This document shows, one piece after another, positions 1-13,274 of a DNA stretch of 64,000 bases. How positions within the stretch are numbered: position 1 is the stretch's first letter; each line of letters starts with the position of its first letter. The position numbers and the translations under genes are program-made. The notes beneath the pieces are model-generated. The model did not search any database, was not told where the DNA came from, and saw only the letters and a program-made list of their open reading frames with translations. This stretch comes from Axinella damicornis (lineage: Eukaryota > Porifera > Demospongiae > Axinellida > Axinellidae): contig OZ007513.1 in assembly GCA_963931865.1 (NCBI GenBank), forward strand, positions 868,001 through 932,000, written 5' to 3'.

Positions 1-140
1 GGTGAAGGTTTTTAGCTGTGGAGATGAAATGGTCCCAATGTCATAATGCACATTTACCTATGTTTGTTCATGGTAGAACTTTTGTACATCTTTCACTTAC
101 ATTTTCTCTCTCTCTCACACACACACACACACATACACAG

Positions 141-415
141 GTCGAGTATGGCCCCTACAGCACATATGCAGAATAGCGATCCGAAGATTACTAGGTGTTA
201 GCAGGAGGAGACGAATCAAAGAGCTCACTCTACCTAAACATTTGATCTCCTATCTGTGCACGCTGCCGGTGGCCAAAAGCCGAGGGTTGCACGAGAACTG
301 GGAGAGGGTGAGAACCAGAAAGGCCGAGTCCGTTAGAAAGATGGGAGAAGCTCGGAACCCCAAGCCGCCCAGATACTCACCCGGGATACACGTGCTAAGG
401 AATCAGGAGTTATGA
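141..415 (+). CDS. Terminal exon with a SOCS box (gene enters from the left)
   Basis: Seen: an acceptor (CACAG, 136-140, after a CA-rich tract) opens a frame without ATG that runs to TGA at 413-415. About four residues in, it reads P-L-Q-H-I-C-R-I-A-I, which fits an elongin BC box (LxxxC pattern). About 20 residues later comes L-T-L-P-K-H-L-I-S-Y-L, which fits the Cul5-box half of a SOCS box. About 45 basic residues follow to the stop. Known: SOCS boxes sit at protein C-termini and recruit elongin B/C and cullin-5 to make an E3 ligase substrate receptor. The substrate domain must lie in exons left of position 1, so the subfamily (ASB, SPSB, WSB, SOCS) cannot be told. The exon starts with two bases of a split codon. 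Fairly sure of the SOCS box, unsure of everything upstream. Confidence 0.72.
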
Positions 416-848
416 CATTGACAGAGATACATGATCGAGCTAGCTGTGCATTCAAAACATTCATGAACACGAGAACTAAGTCCAATACACAAATTTCTCA
501 ATCATTCAGCAGAGCATGCACTATGATCTGTATGCCTTTTGATTGATCCGCTCTAGTTCTGGACCCGACTGACACTGTAAGGCTAGGTCATTATTGTCAT
601 GTATGCATGATTATGTCATGTAGCTACCGTGATGAATTAATATTGCACACCCACGACTGTAGGAGTTTCTTGGGAGATTAATTGTTAATCAAGCTCTATT
701 GTTATTCATAGCTATAGCAGTTCACACAGGGTTTTTTTTATAGTACATACACATCCAAGTTAGTCTTCTGTGTTACCACATAGCTAGTCCAAGAGCTCTA
801 CCACTACAATGCATTCACTTGATACAGTATGAATTCACTGAGTTCATG
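416..848. other. Intergenic; right half duplicated near 27.75 kb
   Basis: No gene is seen. From about 600 onward the sequence matches 27745-27985 almost base for base, including a stretch with TGCACACCCACGACTG. This is the 3' flank of the beta-helix genes, duplicated together with them. Confidence 0.7.
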
Positions 849-852
849 TGGA

Positions 853-3690
853 TCAAATTAAATCAAGTGGCTCCCGAAGTTTAGTGAAGGTCTTTGTGCA
901 TGGCATAGGCTTTGCATTGCTGCCTATCACAATAAGTGGTTCTCGATTTGGACGCCCAATGACACTCGTAGTGGGAGCGATCAGCGGACGGGTTTCATGG
1001 TCAGTCATAGCATCTGTTTTGTTTACTCTACTGTTGGAACTATCCCTCTCTTCATGATGACATAACTGGTGAATTCTGTGCTGCAGTTTGGGCCACACTT
1101 GCTGGTAAGTATGGTAGAGAAGGACCCCGACAAAGGTGGTGAATGCTACACTCAATGAGGTGTAGGTAACAGCTGCTTGGGTAAACGCTCCAGCAAGTTT
1201 CACATAGTAGGTGGCTATGGCAAGAATTCCAAGATTGACGATGAAAGAGACTTCAAGAATATCAACGTACAACTTCTTGTACACTACACCAGTATATTGT
1301 TTCACTAGCTGTAAGTCCAAAAGCTACTGAAGAGATGGCCAGAAGGTTGAGACTGGGATCAGCTTGAGTGTTAAAGGCAAACACAAGAAAGAGAGCACAG
1401 CGAAGACAAAGCATCAGTCCAGTCCAGTACCGATGTTGATCTTTGTATGGTGCTTGGTAGGCATCCAGGAATGGTTTTATTCTGGGTTTGCAGATCCAAT
1501 AGAAGAGCCTATGATTGGACTTTGCCTGCAGCCACTGTCCCACGGTGAGGAGGAGGGTGTAGGGAAGAAACAAGAGTAGAAGTGTCAGTGAAGCAACAAG
1601 AAAGAGGACAATGTGTTTGCCGTGAAGGTACTTAATGTTCCCATCATGCAGCCACACAGCAACCTGCACCTCATTGGGATAGTCCAGGAAAGTGAAGAAC
1701 AATGCAGCGATGATGGTACGAAGGAGCTTTGCATAGGAGAGGAGGAAGAGGGTTGCCAGAACTGCAACTGGATTGGAGCCAAACAATCTTGCAACCTTCG
1801 ATGAGTAGTCACTAACAATAATTATCAAACCCACTAGGCTCCATATGTATAAAGGAAAGATGAACTGAAGCCACGTTTTAGCATACACATCCAATCCATC
1901 AAAGAAGCAAGTCTCAATGCCTAAGTCCAGGTTAAGCCATGCTATGAACACTGTCAGAATGTTGGTTTGGTTGGGTGGGAAGAAGATTGCACGATTGACT
2001 GTGACGATGTTGGCATAGAAGATCAGCCCATTGATGGTTCCAGCTGCAACTGTGAGCTTGAAAACAAGCAGTAGAAGGACTAAAGCAATCCCAGCCAGGG
2101 AAAATGGAATAACCAGCAGTATGCACAGGTTGGAACATTGTGTGCATTTGGAGCTACCAAGAGCAAGGCTAAGACCTGGTTTGCACCGTCCACATAAGAG
2201 ACCTGACCTGTTGTTTGCACACTGCAAGTCCGTATTGTTGAGAGGGAAACTAGTTTGGTCTGTGACTGGCTTGCAGTAGTCAAATGGGCAGTGTGGATGG
2301 AGGATCAGTGCTTGAGAGCTATTGTCATATCCCACCCAGTACTCTCCCTCACGTGTTATTGCTCTTTCTGTGATATTACACCTGGTAGTGTACTTCTGAA
2401 GCCTCGGTTCACACCAACAGATACTCTCAGATGAATTTAAGCTAAACCCAGGTGGGCAGGGAAGGAACTGTAAAGAGATATTTAGAAGCCGTCCATCAGT
2501 TGAACATGGGCCATCTGCATACAGTTTTAGCATATTACTGCTGTTGGTAGCTGGTGATTGGATCTGATAATATAAGTCAGTACAATCTATCCTCACGTTT
2601 TGAGTATCCTGATATTGAGCTAATGAGGTATTTTTGTTTGTGTCAGTAAAGAATGCTCGAACAGTTGCGGGAACAATTCCCCGTCTCTGTCCAGCTGCAA
2701 CTACAGGAAAATGGAGCAGTTCACCTGGATACACTTGTCTGACCACTTCTGAAGTGTTGCAGTTTGAGATTCCATATTCACACATGCACACTTGAAATGG
2801 ATCAGAAGAAACGGTGTTTGGCTCCAGGTCCAAGTTCAGTGCGAACAAGTCCACAAGTATTATTCCTTCATGGTTTGCAGAATTGAAATGTACTTGACTG
2901 TAGCAGCTGTCTAGTGAACCACCGAACACTGCACTTCCTGCTATGCGTGCACTATTGTCGTACATGTTTATGTGGATGTTGAAGTAGGCATTTACAACCG
3001 CTGAACCTGCTGTTGATCTCAGCACCACAATTGGAATATTCTCAATAGACCCACAAATTTGAAAGAAACACTTCTTCAGATCTGAAATAGCAGGAAAACA
3101 GTAAGAAACAGGATCAGGGTCCTCCGCATACACTGCTCCTCCGTACTCTGTTGCGCTGTTACCATCCATATAGTGAAAGTTGCATTCCTGGACAAAAAAT
3201 TGAATGAATCTGCCAGATACTCTCCCCCACCTCTTACAGCAGTGTTTGCTGTGAAGCTGCTGTTTCCACTAAAATAGAGACTTGTTCCCAGCCCGTAGAT
3301 CCCTCCACCTTGCAACCATCCTGAGTTTGATCTGAAATCTGTGTTTCCACTGAACGTCAGAGTGCTATTTTCAGAGTAAACTCCTCCTCCGTAATACCGG
3401 GCTGAGTTGCCGCTAAAGGTGTTGAACCCTTCAAAACGTAAGGTGCTGTCCTCTGCATGAACTGCTCCTCCTTGGATCAGTGCTGAATTGTCCATGAAAT
3501 CCAAGTTGCAAGAATTGGAGTCTCCACTACAGTTCTCAACGTTGCTGTTCCCACTAAATAGTTTGGAATGTTGCACGGATTCCTCCACCAAAGTTTCTAA
3601 CTGAATTGTGTCTGAAACTGCTTATCCCAGTGAAGTCCAGATTGTTCCTCCACCATCTCGTTCAGCTGAGTTGTTTCTATGTTGTAACTT
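853..3690 (-). pseudogene. Pmp-like beta-helix / multi-pass membrane protein, truncated frameshifted copy
   Basis: This copy is nearly identical to the gene at 27989-34784. Seen, in gene direction: a few beta-helix repeats of the type F-x-G-N-S-x-F-x-x-N-S-A-x-x-x-G-G-G, then a Cys-rich ectodomain (C-x2-C-x-P-G-L, C-x2-C-S-N), then about seven hydrophobic segments and a short polar tail. Homology to the longer copy stops near 3690, so about 1.4 kb of 5' coding sequence, including the signal peptide, is absent. There are two frame breaks: an extra TA near 3167 (CCATATAG against CCATAG in the other copy) and an extra base near 1306 (CACTAGCTG against CACTACTG). Other indels near 3530 and 3650 look in frame or nearly so. 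Unlike the second copy it has no transposon array inside. Function of the family is unknown to me; a cell-surface role is inference. Confidence 0.85.
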
Positions 3691-3691
3691 G

Positions 3692-5235
3692 TAAGTGTAA
3701 CCATCATCTCCACTAGCATTAACATTATAGCTAACGACCCTTTTAGTATCTAGACTACACAAAGTGAGTTTAGTATTTTAGCTAATCCAGCTAAAAATGA
3801 ACAAACTATAAAAATACCCCCACAATCACACACGCACTCATGATAGTTGGTCAGTTGTTGCTCAATCAACTAATAACTCCCTTACATCATATGACTATAG
3901 CGCTGCATCACTGTAGACAACGTATGCTGCAACCAAGTATAGACTGAGATGTGGTTAGCAATGAATGATTATATCTTAGACTGATGGGGGTATATATACC
4001 TCTAGACCCCCGAAGATGATTGCGGGCTACACCAGCAGGACCCTTTCCTACAATTAGTCAATTACTTCTTGGAATCTCTCCCCCAGATTCAAAACCTAGA
4101 TAGAACCCTGCAAAATAATAAGCATCATTCTGATGATTCTTCAGGTTGTTTGCAACCATGGTAACCACTACCTGGTTAAAACAATCAATCTGCTTCTTCA
4201 GTAACTCTCGTAATTCTATAGGGGTATGCAACTGAAAATGCAACCCAGTGATCTTCTCAATGAGATCTCTTCAATGAACACCTTTTTGAAACGTACAGGG
4301 TGAATTTGCATTTCCAAATTTTTTCCTTGGAAGGCTAGCTACCTCTCTGATTTAAAGAGGAATAGTGTAAAGTATGGCCTCCAAAAACTCAGAACTCGAT
4401 CTCTCATTCACTCCCATACAAATGTGCCATCATTACACCGTCATTACACCGTAGTCATGCATGACACAATCTGTTGATTATTAATCAGGTGCTGGCCGAC
4501 AGTATTATATATATATTCTGTTCATGGTCAGCCTAGCTGCCCTTGCAATCCAGTATCCCAGTCACCACAACTAGTATGCCTTGAGAGTTGATGAACTCGA
4601 TCCAACACTGGTCTTGCTACCCAAACCTCTAATTAAAGTGCTCATAAACCCTAGCGTGGGTGGGAGGGGCTGGTACTGAGACTAGTAGTAGTAGACTACT
4701 CCAACACTTGTTGGCAGCTGCAATGTGATGTCACATACATGTGTGTTAATTGGGTTGAGCCATAAGCAAGCTGGTGGAAGCAATAGAGTATCCACAATGT
4801 GAAGTAGTCGACCAGGCATGATTGCATGAGGCATCGTTATACGTTTTCCTCACCCATTGTAGTCAGCTGAGTGTGGTTACCACTCAGTGTATGGTGTATA
4901 TAATTACAGAGAGAGAGAGGGTACGTAGCATATATACATGCAGAATATGAACCATGAACTGCAGGGTCTCCTCCAGAACAATTAGTCGACTAATCGAATT
5001 GAACTACTCGGTATACTTGCATGTCAACAGGTCAGATACAGCTGATGGTGTCTGGGCAGCTGCAGACACCATCCACTAGCAGTTAGTGTCCGCACCCCGG
5101 ACACTATCCACGAAGGCGGACACAATTTGCTAGCATAATTATCAGGTCCAGAGCAGACACTATCTGCGGTTGGATAAGATTCGCTGTGACACCGGCCTTA
5201 CTCCATAGCATGTAGAGATTCTAGTAGTGTGTTTG
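3692..5235. other. Intergenic, nothing recognised
   Basis: AT-rich sequence between the beta-helix pseudogene and the 3' end of the F-box gene. Short reading frames here resemble no family I know, and no convincing splice-bounded exon was found. Confidence 0.5.
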
Positions 5236-5249
5236 AACAAAATCATTTC

Positions 5250-5515
5250 CTGATGCCAGTGAACATTGCTGGATGGTATTGTTTCCTGGAGTGTGATCAG
5301 TATAGTACTTGTACACACAGTATGGAGGATATCCTGAGCTGCCAGTGAACATTGCTGGATGGTATTGTTTCCTGGAGTGTGATCAGTATAGTACTTGTAC
5401 ACACAGTATGGAGGATATCCTGAGCTGCCAGTGAACATTGCTGGATGGTATTGTTTCCTGGAGTGTGATCATAGTACTTGTACACACAGTATGGAGGATA
5501 TCCTGAGCTGTGCTG
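5250..5515. repeat. Three-copy tandem repeat, unit about 86 bp
   Basis: The unit begins GCCAGTGAACATTGCTGG and ends GGAGGATATCCTGAGCT. Two full copies and one slightly shorter copy (missing CAGTAT) follow one another directly, then the sequence diverges. It lies just 3' of the F-box/WD40 gene. Frames inside it are by-products of the repeat. Confidence 0.9.
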
Positions 5516-5763
5516 GATTGAATACAGATCGCTGAATTTAAAACTCATTCCGCAATAATACTTTTATGTGCCAGTGCCCACTGAATTGCATACACAAAAT
5601 ATTCTGCTCTTTGTTCCACAGTCAGTGAGTGTAAGTGCATTACAGGATTGTATTCATGTACATACGCCACATGTATAGATATACAAACTTCTACATCACC
5701 AAATTTGTATTGTCTCAGATGAGGAATGTGTGTTATGTAAGCTCTTTCTTATCTTTTGATTGG

Positions 5764-5880
5764 TCAGTTTGCTGGTGGTACAGGGTCTAGAAAGTCCCAA
5801 ATGAGTATGGTGTCATCACTTGAGCCACTGACAATTTGGAAATCATCAAATTGCAGAGCATATACTGTGCTCGAGTGCTC
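5764..5880 (-). CDS. Last exon of the beta-TrCP-like gene
   Basis: Thirty-eight codons and TGA (5764-5766). It begins [12 protein letters not shown] and ends I-L-I-W-D-F-L-D-P followed by a short tail, as in beta-TrCP. It is separated from the previous exon by a 5.1-kb intron full of inverted-repeat elements. Part of its 3' flank recurs at 27634-27728. Confidence 0.93.
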   Translation of the reverse strand, partial: EHSSTVYALQFDDFQIVSGSSDDTILIWDFLDPVPPAN

Positions 5881-8800
5881 CTGTAATAAACAAGTAAGAA
5901 TCATCAGTCAATCATGGACAGGCCACACAAATGATCGTACCCGGCATCAGGGGCGGCGGAACAGGTCCGGCAGACCCGGCAACTGCCGGACCAATGTTTT
6001 GACAAACCATGGTACTTGATAAACATCAGGCGGCACTGAGCGTCCCCCTCCGTGGATACATAGCTACGTACTGGGGACCAGGCTCGAGGGAAAGTCTGTT
6101 TACGAGTCCAGTTGCAATGCAGCAAAACTTGAAGTGTCTGGACACGTACCGGGCGCTTGTTGAGTACGATGGCGAACAACTACGTGCTGACTACCACGTG
6201 CGATTTAGAAAAGGGTGGAGCCAGGAAGTGGAATAACAGCAGCGAAAAACTCGTCGCCTTGGCGCCGGCGTGAGCTACCAGCGCAGCGTACATTTCCGTC
6301 GAGAGTGAGACAGTCACGGATTGCACGGAAACTAGACAGCAGTGGCAGTGCAGTGCAAAGCATGAAGGTGCTACGAGACCCCATCCAGGCAACTGAAAAA
6401 TGACCGTGAAAAAATTTCCGCCGGCCCTGGGCATTCAGCCTGCAGAAGGATTGCATTCCCCATCGTGGGACGCATACGCTTTGAAGGTGCACTACACAGG
6501 CAGTTTCAGTAGGTTAGTAGGCTTCTACTATGAACCCTTGATTCCCTACCACCACCTATCCATTGCTTATACAACTAGTGGCAAAAAATTTCTGCCAAAA
6601 ATAAAAAGGATTTAGTGATGGCCTGTCACATTATTCCACCCCTCGAAAAGCTAAGAAACAAGGAGAATGCCTTTAACCAGGCTCAGTCCCATCCCATTAT
6701 AAAATTTAGGGAGGGGATGGGATTGAGCCTGGTTAAAGGCATTCTTGTTTCTTAGCTTTTTCGAGGGGTGGAATAATGTGACAGGCCATCACTAAATCCT
6801 TTTTATTTTTCACAGAAAATTTTGCCGCTAGTTTGTGTACTTTTTTGAGCGCATGAAATGCGTAACTTCTTAGTCATAGTACGTGCAACATCACGTCACC
6901 ATAACTGTACGGGGGAACTGGATGTATGGCAGATTTTGAGGTGTTACCTAATCGCCATGTTAGCCTCTTTCCTAGGCCCGAGACTACGAGGCAATCACCA
7001 TATCAACAAAGCTGCAATGGTCTCTCTTGATGGACGTGGACCTTCTGCTGGGCACTGAGCAGGCTTTAATGCTTCATTTAGTTTCCATTAATAATTTTTG
7101 ATGTTGCTGAATGTTTATTGTTGCCGAATGTTTATTGTTGCCTTCGCGGATGAGGGGGTGGGGCATTCACCCTTCATCAGATCAGAGAGCTCAATGGCAG
7201 CCGTGTAGGTCATGTGCTTGCAATGGCTCCAAGTAATCCAAAACTCTAGCCTCACAGTTCTGCACTGTAGTTACGTCATGAAATATGAAAGCCACACTTC
7301 CATGATAGCATAGTCACAATACATCTTGACAAGAACAGGTTGGTACAAATTCCTTGTAGCAGTAGGAGCCACCAGATGACGGATTCACAGGGATTCTGTC
7401 AGTGTACCAAGCGCAGCCATCACAAGCAAAAGAACACAAAATGAATGTGCTTGCATTTTGGATTGCGCATGCTAGCTGCTGCTATGCCGTGATCACTGAC
7501 GTACCGACTGGGCGAGCCTAGCCCTGAGTAAGTTGGCCACCGCCCCCTACAAGTATAGCCACGCACAGTCCACACCTCCATCCGCTTTAGCAGCAGTAAG
7601 GTTCCAGGCCAGCATCTTCCATGCAACTGTATTATCCTTCATCTTGAATTCCTTGCATTATGCATCTACCGTATATCTTCTAAAAATTCGGCATCCCTAA
7701 TTATTCGGCACCCCTTCACGCAGATGGGAAAAATTGTCTCTAATTTCGGCAAGGGAATTCCCAGAATCTAATCTCTAATTGTAATACGTTTTCGGCAGCT
7801 TGCCGTCCTGTCCGAGAGGCTTATAATATGCCAGTCAAGGAGAGAGATCGGTGAGTTCGGTGCTGTTTAAAGCCCCGAGCGGTGAAAGCTCCAAGCTGTC
7901 ACCAATGCACACGAGCCCCCAGAAGTCAACCTATCTATTCGACGTAGCTAGCTACGTGCCACGTTGACCAATTGGTGAAAGCCCTGCGCTGAAGTACACT
8001 CGCAAACCTCCGAGTCTTGCCCTGACCCTGAGAGTCAACAGAGATGAACACAGAACGACAAGGGGTATCGATCGCACGATAACAGCCTGCGGCACAGATC
8101 GAGATCGTTCGCTTCATACACCGACAATTCGGGCCGACGCAGGTGCTAGTCGAAAGTATGGAGTGTCACAGTCTGTACCAAGAGGAAAGACTACGTACGT
8201 CGGCCTGCCGGTATAGCTGCTCAATCTTGAGATTTGAATCTCGAGTGGAAAAAAACCTACCGACCGACCGCTGGTAGCATTTCTAATTATTCGCCATTAT
8301 TTTTGGTACAAATTTTGCGATTTTACTTCTAATTATTTCGGCAAAGCTTATAAATAATTACCTGCCGAATTTTTAGAAGATATACGGTATCTTTAATGCA
8401 TGGCGCCACGGCAATAACATTCATGCCCTAGGGGGACGCGATAACCCACTTCCTACATGGGTGATATGGGAAACATAGGTGATATTGGAAAATATCACCC
8501 TAGTTGTTCTGGCTAGCATTTGCCATACATTCTCTATGGGAATAGCCAAATCAGACTGTGTTGGAATAATTAAAACTTGTTACCACTTACATTGTTACAC
8601 TCCTGGTAGGGGAAAAATTGTGCTGCGTAAATAAATAAATAACCTAATCAAACCTCACAGCATGCAGGAAAGGTCTACAGAGATTCTGACTACACTGTCG
8701 TGATCGTTATGATGCAGTGACACAACCACATAATAATTGTGCTGAAATTCACCTTGGTGGTGGAGATACAATGGCTTTTGTCGTGCTGTCGGCCGCCATT

Positions 8801-11800
8801 GCTCGATCGTTCTCTTCGACGTTGGTTGTCAGTACAGTCATACGAAGGGCCCACAAAGATTCTGACCACACAGCCGTAATCGCTGTTGTTCACTGACACT
8901 TACATACCAAAACTCACCGTGCTGGCAAGGTTGTACGTAAGTGCTGTTATAATTTCGTGTCTTCCCCTTTGGTCGCCATTGACTGAGCGTGGTTGCCACA
9001 TGGCATGTGCGTTAATTGGAACTAACTGCACTGCTTGGCTTGCGCTACGGCGAGTCGCAGCCGGCGTTGCAACGGCTACCAGGAGTGCGGTTGCCCCTCG
9101 AACTCTTCAGACTTAATTGCAAAGTGACTAGAGTTAGTGAAAACAGCAAGGCCAACTCGTAAAAGTGTAGTCATTCAAGACTATTTGGGCATGTAATTAT
9201 TATGTTAACCCCTTCAATATTTACATAAGCAGGATGAAAGAGTGAATTAAAATATAACACGCACCTTACTCCCAACGTCAACATCACTCAGATTTCAGTA
9301 TACTGTAGATCAGAAAATTTTCGTGTTAACGTGTGTTAAATTTTGATGGCATTAAATTTTCGTAGTGTAGTTCATCAACAAAAAATTTTTAACGATCATT
9401 GTGTCCAGAATGGAGACGTACGAATGAGCTGCTGCTATGCTGTGATCACTGACGTACCGACAAACCGTTCTTCTGGGCTGAATCTCCTGTACGGCCCGCG
9501 CTTCTTCCCTTCCACTTCAGCCCGCTTGTCGCATCCCGATTCGCTGAGGCAATACCTTGCGAAGGAACGGAGAGCGACAGAGATCTTTTGGGATCGAGGA
9601 GTCCATCTGCGTGCTTGAAGAATCGCAGAAGGACCATGAGCGCAGCACAGGTGAACTTGGCCTCGTTCCCAGGCCCTTTTGGGAGGGAGAAACGGCCTGG
9701 CAACTTCTGCAAGTTCAAACTGTTACTTCCGCTGCCAGAGAGTTGGAAGACCCAATCAGATTTCAGATCGCTGTCACATGACAACAATTGCGTCATGCAT
9801 TGAAACGTCACAGTCACGCCCATTAATAGTTGATCGCTCGATCGCGCTAGTGTAGGCGCTCTGCACGACAACCTGCACAAAAGTTGCTTCCACGAGCAGG
9901 AAAGGACCGTTCTCAGGCGGTGAAAATATCAGAAGTATCACGTGGACTTCACTGCTTGAATGAGGTATGCAATTGCTGTGACGTTACGTCTGTAAACAGT
10001 TTGAACTCGCGGAAGTTGTCAGGCCATTACTCCCTCCCAAAACGGCCTGGGAACAAGGCTAAGGTGAACTCTATAGTTTACACGCGGCCATGGATAATAA
10101 TCATAGACTACAGTTACGAAGTCTATATTATCCATGACGCGGCTGACCGTAAAAATGATCTGTTGTAAAATCAATTTCGTGCGTTAAAATTTTGTGCGTT
10201 AAAATTTTGTGGTTGATGGCAACTACGAAAATATTTTAACAACGAAAATTTCCCGATCTACGGTACTTAGCTATGCAATTGGCTATATCCTAATATGTAC
10301 ACTGCAATGTACCACAGAGAGTACTGCCAAGCACGGGGCCACCGTTCACTTTTTTGCCGACGCAATCCCCCTTTTTGCCTTGACCTGTGAACCAACAACC
10401 AACCATGACGTCATAATGGCGTGTGCGTAGTATACGGAGGTATACGGTCCAAGTAATAAGATATACGGAAGTGCACGAGTAATGGACACGTGCAATGAAA
10501 GTTGACGAGCGCGTTGACGATCCAAGGTCGAGGAAGAAGCGCGTCCTCCTACCAAGAAGCTCTGCAGTTGTGGGGCAGATCTCTCATCACTGAGCTTATA
10601 TCACGTCAGAAAACACTTGGCTGGGTCGAATCGCTTGAAGGTACAGGCAGCGAGTGGGCTGTGGGCGGCACCCACGTCCACCAAGAGGACGTCTGTGGTG
10701 CAGCGCCCATGCGCAGAGCTGAAATGGAGGTAGCGAGAAGGCCTAGGTGGGGATAGGGAAGTGGTTTTGACGGCATAAAAAGGCTAGAATCCCTGCAAGC
10801 ACCAAATTGCCACTCCGAGTACTTTTTTGCCTGAGGGGAGAAACAACCAACCAACTAAAGTGGCATTGCGTCTGGCAATTTGGTAACTGTGGCCCCGTGC
10901 TGCCAAGTGTACTAATGCTTACCATTAACAAGAGTATGCTTACCATTTACCAGAGTACACTTACCTCATCTAGTGTTTGAAGGCAGAGTCTGCCAGCCTG
11001 TGGATATGGGTGCAACGCTGCCTGGAAATCCCACACCTCTATTGCTCTGCAGGAAGGAGGAGGCATTAGAATGAGGTCTACTGTGGAAGAGGGTGTGGCC
11101 TGTGGTAGTCACAGTCACAGCTAGCCTGGTTCCCAAAGCAGAGGATTGGCCAACAATAGCCAGCGTCAACTTACACATGTCTCATGGCCAGCAACGGCAC
11201 AAACAGCCTTCTGAAACTTGCATACACAATAATATCATTGTAGCTGATGCCCCTCGACAACCATCACGTGAACAAGCAATATAATTATGCATGTTTGGAT
11301 ATCAGCATTCACACCTGTAACCAAGTACAACATCCACCTTGTGACAAGGTATGTCGCTCAGAACACCAGCCCCTCTTTTCACATGAGTGGGACAGTTTGG
11401 GCACGAGACTAAATGTATTTCGTACACTTTCTGAATATTTCCACCACATTCTCATTCCACTTACGCAGTACAACCGCCACTGACAATTCTCCTGTCATCA
11501 AATCTGATACAACTGCAGCAGAGACAGAATAATTAACCACACGAATTCATGGGTTCATTCATGATATTGATATTCTGATCGATCAAGGTGGTCAACTACC
11601 GTAGCCTCCCACTCCCCATTTGTATACTATTTTGAGTGTAAAATGGGGAGATGTTTACTGAAACATTAAAAATTTTGATTAGTTTCGACTATTCGTCCCC
11701 ACAAATGTGAGGACGTGGCGACATTGAAAAATGACTTTGCTGTACGTAGCTGGAAGAACAGCAACTATGTTGGTCATGTGGCACAAGACATTTCCCGAGT

Positions 11801-13236
11801 CTGCAGGTACTGGATTGGCCTCTGCCCCCCCACTTTGGCAGCTCTGTGATGTCATACACTGAAATATGGTATCAGTCGTCTAATAAACGCAGAATTCAAC
11901 ACTTACAGAGCAGTGAATTGATTGCTTGAATGCGTAGGTTTAAGCGTAACTAGCCAGTCTCAATCTCGGGTTCCAAGTTTCTACATGTACTAAACACATG
12001 CACGTGGCTAAATTTTAGTGGTGATGTGATGGCGCGCGGTGCATGGCAAGTGGCAGGCGTCTCTAGCTCTGTGGCTGGATTCCTCATTCGTGGGTTGTCA
12101 GGGCTAGTGACGAGACCAACAGGCAGTGCAGTGCAAAAGCACAAATATAGGTACTACGAGAGCCAATCCGAAAAGCGAAGGCGAAAAAAAATTTCTCATG
12201 GTACATGTCATTTCAGCCAACAGGCTTGCAGGTGCTAAGCGTAATGGCAAATTTAGTACAAAATTAGAGCCTATCCACACAAGTTACCTGACACCGACTT
12301 TGTGCCCTTCCAGTATCTTTAAACAAGCTCCACGCTCAATGTCCCATATTCTGGAAAGGAGAAGCATAATACATTTAGGCTCAGCAGACATGCAAGGCTT
12401 TAAAATTGTTGTTCCACTTGAAACCATTCTAAACAGGAAGATACAGTACACTAAACCTGCTTCCCTTTTAATACTCTAACAGGGGGTAGTACTAAAACCA
12501 TTTTTTTGTCTAGCGATGCACGGGTGGTACCGTAGACGAATCCTCAAAGGTTACTAGTAGTACACGACATATATCGTATGCACTTAGCCTCAGGTCCCGC
12601 CTGTGTACAAGGCTAGTATGCACTGTACCGTGTACGGTAATGCGCACGATCCGTACGAGTCAGTGAGCTCGGTGCCCCAGCATAGTGAAACCCGTGAAGG
12701 TACGACTTCCTTTCTGCCAGTAGCACTTCAGTTAGTAGTCTGGCCTGTGAGACTTACGTAGTACAGTAGATATACCGCTGAACGGCGAACGGTACCGTAT
12801 ACTTACACTCGCTTGCGTACGCGTACTAGCTATATCCATGGCTCGTTCTTGTAGTAACACCTACTGCACTGCATGTACTTTACCTTGGTGGCTACATGTA
12901 CTTTACGGTACTGCCCGTGCAGCGCTAGTCAGAAAAAGGTCTTACCTTGGTCTCAGCAACGAAAAATGACTGTTGCGTTAGTTCCGTTCCGTTCCAGGTT
13001 TTAGTACTACCCTCTAACAGGTGGTCAACCAAGAGCAGACCTGATGGTATGATCGTCAGACCCACTGACGATGTGGTTGCCCCTGTACTGTAAACACACG
13101 ACCCAATCCAAGTGACCACGCAGAGTGTGGACCAAATCACAGGTAGAGGTTCGCCAGACCTAAACATGAATCAAGGATTTTTCATTCTGAAAATACCTGT
13201 GGTGACTGCAAGGTTATCTAGCATAATTATCTCCGC

Positions 13237-13274
<38 letters not shown>

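Noticed and set aside
853..3690. Bacterial (Chlamydia) contamination or transfer because of Pmp-like repeats
   Set aside because: The protein has an animal-type signal peptide and multi-pass tail without an autotransporter barrel, and lies among spliced genes and MITEs. Any ancient transfer cannot be judged here.
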